Shown here piece after piece: positions 37,680 through 49,300 of a stretch of 64,000 nucleotides of DNA. The translations under genes were made by a program, and so were the position numbers. Source of the stretch: Argopecten irradians (taxonomy: Eukaryota > Mollusca > Bivalvia > Pectinida > Pectinidae); assembly GCF_041381155.1 (NCBI RefSeq), contig NC_091147.1, positions 13,145,030 through 13,209,029 of the forward strand, given 5' to 3'. Below the pieces are notes generated by a model. It had not been told where the DNA came from. It saw only the letters and a list, made by a program, of their open reading frames with translations, and ran no database searches. The stretch's first letter is position 1. Each line of letters begins with the position of its first letter.

Positions 37680-38300
37680 AAATCACAGTTCAGTGTAACT
37701 ATCAGCCAATCAAATACCACGTAACTACTCTATCAGCCAATCAGAGTTCCGCAGCTACCATGATTATGTACATATATGAGCCAATCACGACGCAGTGTAC
37801 ATGTAGATATTAGCCAATCACATTCCAACGGATTTATCAGCCAATCACCGTCCTGTAGATATTAGCCAATCACATTCCGACGGATTTATCTGCCAAACAC
37901 CGTCCTGTAGATATCAGCCAATCACATTCCGACGGGTTTATCAGCCAATCACGATCCTGTGTTGGCAACAGCTAATAATAGTCCCATAGCGACACCAACT
38001 TATCGGAGTCCTTTGCAGCTAATATCCAATCACAATCTTCCGTGTAAACCTCAGCCAATCACAGCATCGTAAAGCTAATAACGTCCTCGAACCAGTGAAG
38101 AAATAAACCAATCACAGATTTGTTTAGAACTTATCAGCCAATCACAGTTCTTGGTAGCTTGCATTCAACTTAGAACCGGTGATCTATCAGCCAATCAGGT
38201 CTCAAAAGTAATTAACCAATCACCATTCCTTGTAGCTATTAACATATCCCATACAAAATCCACAAATCCTTTTTGATATGTTTTTCTCCTCTTGACCAAT
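37680..38300. repeat. Degenerate array rich in CCAAT motifs
   Basis: About fifteen copies of AGCCAATCA or close variants in 620 bp, spaced about 24 to 60 bases. Best copies are AGCCAATCACATTCC at 37814, 37863 and 37917. The array abuts the stop codon of the large chordin-like gene and so probably lies in its 3' UTR or just past it, where the transcript would carry TGATTGGCT. Confidence 0.8.
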
Positions 38301-40314
38301 CAACAGCCACAGTTGTAGCTAACATGTTTCAAATCAATATTTTTATAGAATGCCCGCGTCACCATTTTCACACGACACTTATTTTTCTTTGAACACTTCG
38401 ACATTGACCTCGTCAGTTTTTTCTTAAAATTCTTCACTTGTCCTGAAAATGGAAATGACACTATTGTTTAATGATATGCTAATGATATGCATGATTCTAA
38501 AATGCTGTGTAGGAAATCTCTTCTGTGATGTTTGATATATTATGTAATATGTTAAATCTTTAAATAAAACAGTATGCCGTGCTCTGTTCCCTTGAAACTT
38601 TCCACATGATTTTATAGAACGAAAACAGTAAGTAGTACTACGCAAATAAAGGTCTTGCGAAAAACTAAACAAAGATGTAGCACTTACTTTTCGTAGTAGA
38701 ACCAAATATCATGTCTTGTGTCGTCTGTTTCCGGAAGTGGTCGGAAGGGTATGTAAACTTTTCCGGCGCCGACAAACGAATGTTCGCCGACATTTTTTTA
38801 CATTTCTTCTGGGCTGGTACGTTGACGTCACATACTGCAAGAGGAAAATAAACTTATATTAAGCGAGATATACTTCGAGAAATAGTTCAATTTTATGATA
38901 TATTAAGAGAGATATACTTCGAGAAATAGTTCAATTTTATGATATATTAAGAGAGATATACTTCGAGAAATAGTTCAATTTTATGATATATTAAGAGAGA
39001 TATACTTCGAGAAATAGTTCAATTTTATGATATATTAAGAGAGATATACTTCGAGAAATAGTTCAATTTTATGATATATTAAGAGAGATATACTTCGAGA
39101 AATAGTTCAATTTTATGATATATTAAGAGAGATATACTTCGAGAAATAGTTCAATTTTATGATATATTAAGAGAGATATACTTCGAGAAATAGTTCAATT
39201 TTATGATATATTAAGAACGATATACTTCGAGAAATAGTTCAATTTTATGATGAAATATACTTCGTTGCAATAGCTTCTAAAATGCAAATGACCAATTTTA
39301 ACTATAAACCTAAACTCCGATGACCAATTTGACTAGTTTGTTTTGAAGTTTGTGGTGGATTCATCAATAACCTCTGTTTCAGTATAGCAAAACAATACAT
39401 TACAACATTTCTGAGAAAATTTAGAAATGACATAGATCTTCCCAATTGTAAAGACATATTCGTAGAATAAAGAATTGTAACAATGTTAGGGCGTAACCGC
39501 TTTGAGTTGATTTGAAAATTAACAGTATCCGTCTTTGTAAAGCACTAAGCCTTGTCTCTACCAGAGTTACCTCCTTTTTTTCACTCCGACAGTATTGACG
39601 AATGTCCATTCACCTCTGAAGACACATTTAGGCTCTTTAAAATCAAAGACTAGACCAGTCCATTATGAAATTTCAGGAGTGAATTAGTTAAAGTGAACAG
39701 TCGGGCAAGGATATCTAAAGTTGGTAAAAATGATGTGAATGTATCCTGTATAATTTCTTATGAAATAGAAAAATAAAATCTCTCGTCAAAATCTGTCTGC
39801 GTACGAAGAAATTGATTTAAAGTACCGGAATCCTAAAACGTCCTCCCGGCTGACTATGTCCGTGGTTACATTTCCACGCAGCCTCGCTTTCGATGCTTTC
39901 AACTTTTCTTTATTTCAATGGTCAGAACTTGGAAACGTAACCGTCGTTTTAATGTGTGAGAACTTTTGAAAGGCCAATGAACACATTTAAACTGGGTTTC
40001 TTTGCCCGACTATTCACTTTAAGACACTGGCAAAGTAATCTCACCTCTCTGTTTGAGTCTCCATCGCCAAACCTCGACTTCATGTGCCTTGGCGTCATCG
40101 AATGCTACAAACAGGGATCGACCACCCACATATCTATACACAATGTGATCTCGCTTCTTAGCCATGCACATTTGTCCGAAAAACTCCGGAATTGTCAAAT
40201 TATTTATATCCATATTGTCTCTTATTGACGGCAGTGCCGCCAAATCCACTCCATTTCCGGACTGACCGGTTTGTTGTTTGTTTTTCCTGTCTTTCTTCCT
40301 ATTTTGCCTTCTCC
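38300..40314 (-). CDS. Chordin-like C-terminal region (three exons)
   Basis: Exon 40314-40045 begins with a Lys/Arg/Gln-rich stretch and encodes KRDHIVYRYVGGRSLFVAFD and VEVWRWRLK, which match the region of CHRDL1 around QVEVHVWTIRKG. Exon 38834-38688 gives CDVNVPAQKKCKKM and FRKQTTQDMIFGSTTK. The last exon gives VKMVTRAFYKNIDLKHVSYN and ends CGC. The same three-exon layout is in the compact paralogue, whose tail is longer. Confidence 0.85.
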
Positions 40315-43300
40315 CTGTGGTAACAAACAGAGATGATTATGAACACTTGAACTCTTGCCTGAGTTTAATTAGTAAATGTCTGGTTAATTTTTTTAGTGAG
40401 GAATATTCCGGTTCATTCCCTGCAATAACCACCCCCTACTATCAGACTGGATTGTTTCTTGGTATGTCTTTAAACTATTTTGGATGTTTGATATTAAAAC
40501 AAATTCTGGTTTATAAAAGGAGGTTCATGAAAACTGTGGTTTATGAAAACAATGGGGTATGAAAAAACAATGGTTTATGAAAACAATGGTTTCACCACTA
40601 TAAATCAAAAATCTGTTTGAAGGTTAATTCCATCAATGGGAGAAATGTAATATTCTATTAGTGTAACTTACCGTTTTTCTTTTTATTTCTTTTGTTTTTC
40701 CTCCGCATATTCGTCAGGCACACCTTTTTTGGTTTCTTCTTTCGCCGACATGATTTGCAGCATGAGTTTCCTCGACGTCTGGGGTTCTTACACGTTAATA
40801 AGTGATCGGCTGGACACGTTAATTTCCGACAATCTATTTCTCCATTCTACAAAGTTCAAAGATTAAATTATATTTACATGTATTTTAGTTTCAAAATACA
40901 CTCTATATTGTTCAATATTAAATTATGCAATAAGTTTGAATATATTTTTTTTCGGTTTGTGTGAAATGTCATAAAACGTAGAAATATGTGTCTTCGGTGC
41001 AGACGCAATGTTCCTTGTTGTAAAACGTATAAGAAATAAAACTTGTTCAACCATAGGTTTTTGATTCTAGGTATACAGATGCCTATAAATATACATTGTA
41101 ATACTGGGTCTTAGTATTACAGTAATAGAGGTGGCTGTATAATAATGTCCAACCCCTGTGGCTCAGCTCATACTTTTTAACGTAGGGTAATTAGTTTTAT
41201 TGTTAAAGTTAAATAAACACACAGTAAAAAAATAAATAAATATTGATATAAGCTAGGCGAAGCTAAAGCTTTGGATATTTGCAATTCTGGACGAGAGTAC
41301 TTTTGTATTTGGACTTTAAATGTGATTCGATGTATGACATATGGAACATTCGTCTGGAGCTTATAAATGGTGCCGTGACCAGGGAATGATGGCAGCTAGT
41401 ACTCACCAGACAGGAACACGTGACACAATTGGATACTTGGGGTCGCCATTCCGAACCGTTTACGTGGATGGCTCCTTCGGAGTCCAGGCAATCTGTAACG
41501 AGGACAAAATACATCTCAAAAAGGTATTAACAAATTAATTCTAGGGTCTGGGGTTACTATCAATGTTGTTTTTCTGTCTATGAAAGAGTTATCTGCGCTT
41601 GCGGAAAGGAATTGATTGTGACGTCATATGTTTAAAAGGGTAACGTCATATCTTTCACTGATACAACACGAGTTTCTCACAATACAATTACCTCACAATC
41701 GATATATCCCCCATACTCTCTAATATGCAAAGACGTAACTTTTTGTTTAATTTTTTGAACAAGTTGAACAACTATGCCCATGACGAGAAAACTGCTTGAC
41801 AATCTATGATTAAAAAAAAGAAATGTCATTACTAAACTGAATGTATCGTGCACGATACCGGATAAACAGGTAGTTTGCTCCTTGATAAAACACCAATAAA
41901 TCGAGAGAAAAAAGGTACACTCTCCGGCTTTGAAGGAAGTCTCTGCTGGCCTGTATTAGGTCATTTTTTTCTCCTGGACTGCCTTCATTTCTGACATATT
42001 TTAGGGATGGATATTACGACAGTGATATTAATCCCTGGAATACTTAGGATGACATGAAAAAGTTCCTGAATTAACTAACGAACTATCTATTTAACGGACT
42101 AATTTAAAGTGTATTTCCTTTGGAGTAAGAATGAAAGAATATATATATATAATTAAACTGAATTAATTGGTTTAATTAGTTTTTAATAATTCCTGTATCA
42201 CATTTTTACAGTACACTGCAGGAAACCAAATTTAACTCCATAATTACATTCATAAGCCAAATGAAAACCAAGTACGGGTTACCTCCGTTTGAACAGAAGA
42301 CTTTGCCTGTTGCAGCTGTGCATGTGAGAACTAAATTATAAGTCAAATGAAAGGTTTTTAATTTCAGATTTCAGTTGTAGTTATAGATTTGTATAAGGGT
42401 AGTTATAAGTTTGTATAAGGAAATTATAGATTTGTATTAGGATAGTGATATATTTTTATTAGGGTAGTTATAGGTTTGTATTAGGGTGGTCATAAGTTTG
42501 TATTAGGGTAATTATAGGTTTATATTAGGGTAGTTATAGGTTTTGTATAAGGTAGTTATAGGTTTGTATTAGGTAGTTATAGGTTTGTATTAGGGTAGTT
42601 ATAGGTTTGTATTAAGGTAGTTATAGGTTTGTATTAGGGTAGTTATAGGTTTGTATTAGGGTAGTTATAGGTTGATTAAGTAGTTATAAGTTTGTATTAG
42701 GGTAGTATAGGTTTGTATTAAGGTAGTTATAATTTTGTATTAGGTAGTTATAGGTTTGTATTAGGTATTATAGTTTGTATTAGGTAGTTATAAGTTTGTA
42801 TTGGTAGTTATAGGTTTGTATTAGGGTAGTTATAGGTTTGTATTAGGGTAGTTATAAGTTTGTATTAGGGTAGTTATAGGTTTGTATTAGGGTAGTTATA
42901 TGTTTGTATTAGGGTATTTATAGGTTTGTATTAGTGTAGTTATATATTTGTATTAGGGTAGTTATAGGTTTGTACTAGGGTAGTTATAGCTGTGCATGAG
43001 GGTAGTTATAGGTTTGTATTAGGGTAGTTATAGGTTGAATTAAGGTAGTTATAGGCTTGTATTAGGGTAGTTATAGGTTTGTATTAGGGCAGTTATAGGT
43101 TTGTATTAGAGTAGTTATAGGTTATGTATAAGGGTAGTAATATGTTTGTTATAAGGGTAGTTATAAGTTTGCATTAGGGTAGTTATAAGTTTGTATTAGA
43201 GTAGTGATAGGTTTGTATTAGGGTAGTTATAAGTTTGTATTAGGGTAGTTATAGGTATGTATAAGGGTAGTAATATGTTTGTATAAGGGTAGTTATAAGT

Positions 43301-46300
43301 TTGTATTAGGGTAGTTATAAGTTTGTATTAGAGTAGTTATAGGTTTGTATGAGGGTAGTTATAAGTTTGTATTAGGGTAGTTATAGTTTTGTATTAGGGT
43401 AGTTATAGGTTTGTATTAGGGTAGTTATAGGTTTGTATAAGGTAGATTATAGTTTTGTACTAAGGGTAGTTATAGGTTTGTATTAGTGTAGTTATAGGTT
43501 TGTATTAGGGTAGGTATAGGTTTGTATTAGGGTAGTTATATGTTTGTATTAGGGTAGTTATAGGTTTGTATTAGGGTAGTTATATATTTGTATTAGGGTA
43601 GTTATATGTTTGTATTTGGGTAGTTATAGGTTTGTATTAGGGTAGTTATAGGTTTGTATTAAGGTAGTTATAGGTTTGTATTAGGGTAGTTATAGGTTTG
43701 TACTAGGGTAGTTATAGGTTTGTATTAGGGTAGTTATAGGTTTGTATTAGGGTAGTTATAGGTTTGTATTAGGGTAGTTATAGGTTTGTATTAGGGTAGT
43801 TATAGGTTTGTATTAGGGTAGTTATAGGTTTGTATTAGGGTAGTTATAGTTTTGTATTAGGGTAGTTATAGGTTTGTATTAGGGTAGTTATAGGTTTGTA
43901 TTAGTGTAGTTATAGGTTTGTATTAGGGTAGTTATAGGTTTGTATTAGGGTAGTTATAGGTTTGTATTAGGGTAGTTATAGGTTTGTATTAGGGTAGTTA
44001 TAGATTTGTATTAGGGTAGTTATAGATTTGTATTAGGGTAGTTATAGGTTTGTATTAGGGTAGTTATAGGTTTGTATTAGGGTAGTTATAGGTTTTGTAT
44101 TAGGGTAGTTATAGTTTGTATTAGGGTAGTTATAGGTTTGTATTAGGGTAGTTATATGTTTGTATTAGGGTAGTTATAGGTTTGTATTAGGGTAGTTATA
44201 GGTTTGTATTAGGGTAGTTATAGGTTTGTATTAGGGTAGTTATAGGTTTGTACTAGGGTAGTTATAGGTTTGTATTAGGGTAGTTATAGGTTTGTATTAG
44301 GGTAGTTATAGGTTTGTATTAGGGTAGTTATAGGTTTGTATTAGGGTAGTTATAGGTTTGTATTAGGGTAGTTATAGGTTTGTATTAGGGTAGTTATAGG
44401 TTTGTATTAGGGTAGTTATAGGTTTGTATTAGGGTAGTTATAAGTTTGTATTAGGGTAGTTATAGGTTTGTATTAGGGTAGTTATAGGTTTGTATTAGGG
44501 TAGTTATAAGTTTGTATTAGGGTAGTTATAGGTTTGTATTAAGGTAGTTATAGGTTTGTATTAGGGTAGTTATAAGTTTGTATTAGGGTAGTTATAGGTT
44601 TGTATTAGGGTAGTTATAGGTTTGTATTAGGGTAGTTATAGGTTTGTATTAGGGTAGTTATAGGTTTGTATTAGGGTAGTTATAGGTTTGTATTAGGGTA
44701 GTTATAGGTTTGTATTAGGGTAGTTATAAGTTTGTATTAGGGTAGTTTTATGTTTGTACTAAGGTAGTTACAGGTCTGCATTAAGGTAGTTATAGGTTTG
44801 TATTAGTGTAGTTATAGGTTTGTATTAGGGTAGTTATAGGTTTGTATTAGGTAGTTATAGGTTTGTATTAGGGTAGTTATAGGTTTGTATTAGGGTAGTT
44901 ATAGTTTGTATTAGGGTAGTTTAGTTTGTATTAGGGTAGTTATAGGTTTGTATTAGGGTAGTTATAGGTTTGTATTAGGGTAGTTATAGGTTTGTATTAG
45001 GGTAGTTATAGGTTTGTATTAGGGTAGTTATAAGTTTGTATTAGGGTAGTTATAAGTTTGTATTAGGGTAGTTATAGGTTTGTATTAGGGTAGTTATAAG
45101 TTTGTATTAGGGTAGTTATAGGTTTGTATTAGGTGTAGTTATAGGTTTGTATTAGGGTAGTTATAGGTTTGTATTAGGGTAGTTATAGGTTTGTATTAGG
45201 GTAGTTATAGGTTTGTATTAGGGTATTATAGGTTTGTATTAGGGTAGTTATAGGTTTGTATTAGGGTAGTTATAGGTTTGTATTAGGGTAGTTATAGGTT
45301 TGTATTAGGGTAGTTATAGGTTTGTATTAGGGTAGTTATAGGTTTGTATTAGGGTAGTTATAGGTTTGTATTAGGGTAGTTATAGGTTTGTATTAGGGTA
45401 GTTATAGGTTTGTATTAGGGGTAGTTATAGGTTTGTATTAGGGTAGTTATAGGTTTGTATTAGGGTAGTTATAGGTTTGTATTAGGGTAGTTATAGGTTT
45501 GTACTAGGGTAGTTATAGGTTTGTATTAGGGTAGTTATAGGTTTGTATTAGTGTAGTTATAAGTTTGTATTAGGGTAGTTATAGGTTTGTATTAGGGTAG
45601 TTATAGGTTTGTATTAGGGTAGTTATAGGTTTGTATTAGGGTAGTTATAGGTTTGTATTAGGGTAGTTATAGGTTTGTATTATGTTGTATTAGGGTAGTT
45701 ATAGGTTTGTATTAGGGTAGTTATAGGTTTGTATTAGGGTAGTTATAGGTTTGTACTAAGGTAGTTATAGGTTTGTATTAGGGTAGTTATAGGTTTGTAT
45801 TAGGGTAGTTATAGGTTTGTATTAGGGTAGTTATAGGTTTGTATTAGGGTAGTTATAGGTTTGTATTAGGGTAGTTATAGGTTTGTATTAGGGTAGTTAT
45901 AGGTTTGTATTAGGGTAGTTATAGGTTTGTATTAGGGTAGTTATAAGTTTGTATTAGGGTAGTTATAAGTTTGTATTAGGGTAGTTATAGGTTTGTATTA
46001 GGGTAGTTATAGGTTTGTATTAGGGTAGTTATAGGTTTGTATTAGGGTAGTTATAGGTTTGTATTAGGGTAGTTATAGGTTTGTATTAGGGTAGTTATAG
46101 GTTTGTATTAGGGTAGTTATAGGTTTGTATTAGGGTAGTTATAAGTTTGTATTAGGGTAGTTATAAGTTTGTATTAGGGTAGTTATAAGTTTGTATTAGG
46201 GTAGTTATAAGTTTGTATTAGGGTAGTTATAGGTTTGTATTAGGGTAGTTATAGGTTTGTATTAGGGTAGTTATAGGTTTGTATTAGGGTAGTTATAGGT

Positions 46301-49300
46301 TTGTATTAGGGTAGTTATAGGTTTGTATTAGGGTAGTTATTAAGTTTGTATTAGGGTAGTTATAAGTTTGTATTAGGGTAGTTATAAGTTTGTATTAGGG
46401 TAGTTATAGGTTTGTATTAGGGTAGTTATAGGTTTGTATTAGGGTAGTTATAAGTTTGTATTAGGGGTTTTAGTAGTTTGTATTAGGTAGTTATAAGTTT
46501 GTATTAGGGTAGTTATAAGTTTGTATTAGGGTAGTTATAGGTTTGTATTAGGGTAGTTATAAGTTTGTATTAGGGTAGTTATAGGTTTGTATTAGGGTAG
46601 TTATAAGTTTGTATTAGGGTAGTTATAGTTTGTATTAGGGTAGTTAAAGTTTGTATTAGGGTAGTTATAAGTTTGTATTAGGGTAGTTATAGTAGTTTGT
46701 TTATTAGGGTAGTTATAGGTTTGTATTAGGGTAGTTATAAGTTTGTATTAGGGTAGTTATAAGTTTGTATTAGGGTAGTTATAGGTTTGTATTAGGGTAG
46801 TTATAGGTTTGTATTAGGGTAGTTATAGGTTTGTATTAGGGTAGTTATAGGTTTGTATTAGGGTAGTTATATGTTTGTATTAGGGTAGTTATAAGTTTGT
46901 TTTAGGGTAGTTGTAGGTTTGTACCTGTGGGTAAATATAGGATCAGTAAGCTAGTTTTGAAGGTATGTAAATAAGGTACAAAAGGTAATATGTTGTAGAT
47001 AAGTATGAATCTGAAGGTAGTTATAAGTAGGTATAAGTATAAGTTTTAGGTAGGTTTATATATATATTTGTGTTATTGGTTTGTATATAAGTGGGTATAG
47101 AGGGCCTTACCGTGCTCAGCTTTTTGTTCGATGTCTACTGAGGAACTGTTCTCATCAAGCGAGGTCTTAACGTCGTCTGCAATTGTAAATTTAGGTCACG
47201 TAAAGAATCCGGTTGTACTCGACCAAAAACATTAATAAGAAGTCGAGAAAATCATTGGTATCTTTTTTTTGGGAACGATATTTATAAATTAAATACCAAG
47301 TAAATATAATATAAATCGATTGTATTTTGTTTGCAATGAAGCCTCGCTTGATAAGTCAATTATATTTTAAGTTTATTTTGTGTCAGCTGATTTTCAGCTG
47401 ATTTTGTGTCAGCTGATTTTGAAAAGAGATGTCGCTTACTACAGTTGTTTGTGATTGTAAGGTAGACAACTCGTGACAAAGATTGAAGAAAAGACAGTCC
47501 ATTTGTATTTCTTGTCATGTACATCGGCAGTAAATCATAAAATCCTTTGGCAATTATAGCAAAATCTTCCATTTCAATAATCTCATTCTGTATAATTACC
47601 ATATCAGAATTCAAACTAAATATGTTGTAAGCTCCACATTTGTATATAATATTTGCAATGAATGTTGATGCCATTCCTATTTCTGTGGATAATATTTTCT
47701 ATCATTAACCATTGTAAATATAAACATCATACCAACAATAGTGTTATGTTATATACATACATCACCTGCACATCATCATAAGAACACCAAAGGCTGACAG
47801 TTTACCTGCACACACTGAACATGAAATTAACGTCTAATATTTTACCTGCACACTATGGAAGAACATCAAATTCTAGTCTAAAATCTTACCTGCACATTAT
47901 AGAAGAAAATCAAACGTAGTCTAAAATTTTAGATATACAATGAGATCTTTGACATCAAATTGAAGTCTATGAACTCAAGTCTAACATCTTATAATTACCT
48001 GCACAAGTATGCACAAAAATCAACTCCAGTGTAATATATTACTTGCAAAATATGTACAACACCAAACCCAATTCTACGATTTTACCTGTACACTATGAAC
48101 ATAAAACTCAAGTCTAAAATCCGTATCTGCACATTATGAGCACCAATCAAAATACAATCTGCACATTATGAGCACCAATCAAAATACAATCTGCACAATA
48201 TGAATAGCAACTGAAGTCTAAGATGTTACCAGCACAATTATGATCAACGTCAACTCTGGTCAAAAATATTACCTGCACAATATGAGCATCAACTGAGGTC
48301 TAAAGTCTTACCTGAAAACTGGCAAGGAGACTAATGTAAACTTTATATAAAGTTAGGATATTTACCTGCACATTGTGGACAGCAATTATCACTATGATTC
48401 AGCCATTTTTTACACTTCTTGGGAATGTTACAAGTTTTTAAGTAACATAGCACATCTCCTTTCTGTAAAGACAATTCATAGAAAAATAGTGTAAAAAATT
48501 CAGTTCAAGATTCGATTTAATTGATAGCCGGAGTTCCGAGGAAAAAACCCAACAACCTTTGACGAGAATCTGACAATACTCTTATTCTAAAAACAAAATA
48601 AGGAAAACGAGTAGTATTCCCGAAATAAAAATTATGTATATATTTTGTGACAAGATAACATAATGGTATGTGATATACAGTAACAAACTAAATAGTTTTC
48701 CTCGAATGTCTGTGATGTTGGTATGTTTTGGGAGGCTATGGTTTATTCGTGGAATATATAATATATTAGGGGACGTTTGCCTTCTTTAAACTGCTATCTC
48801 ACTATAGCATGTCACCAAACGCACCGTTCATCACACGCTATCAAAACCTAACTCGACATAAAAACTAGGTTTCGAATGCACACCGATATCTCGAAGTTTT
48901 CTGTGTTTAAAGAACCAGGTAAAGATATCTTACTTATTTAAGCCAATTTTGTACTGTTGTTTTAAAGTGATTCATGGATTTCTTACTAAATGACCTTCTG
49001 CGATAGTACACAACATTTGTGTTTGAGAAAAATGGAAATGAATCAATATAAACCGAACCGGAGGAGAAGGCGCGGTTCTCCGGTTATGAGAGTCACGACG
49101 CTCTGTTTTTAGTTGATGTGGTGAAATAGACTCATAAATTTAGAATGAAAATTGGTGAACGGATAAAGAAGTGTACCTTTATTAGCGGTATAGCTCGTAA
49201 CTCATACACTCGCCCATTATGTCTGACACTCTTCTCTTCCCGTATAAATTATTTCTAGACTAAATTAAAGACACACAATATCCGAATCTGATAACGCAAA

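Noticed and set aside
37814-37960. CRISPR-like array (regular CCAAT repeats)
   Set aside because: Spacing is irregular, copies are diverged and the genome is clearly animal with spliced genes.
42365-46930. Interstitial telomere array
   Set aside because: The hexamer TTAGGG occurs once per 22-bp unit and is not itself tandem, so the array is a minisatellite rather than a telomere remnant.
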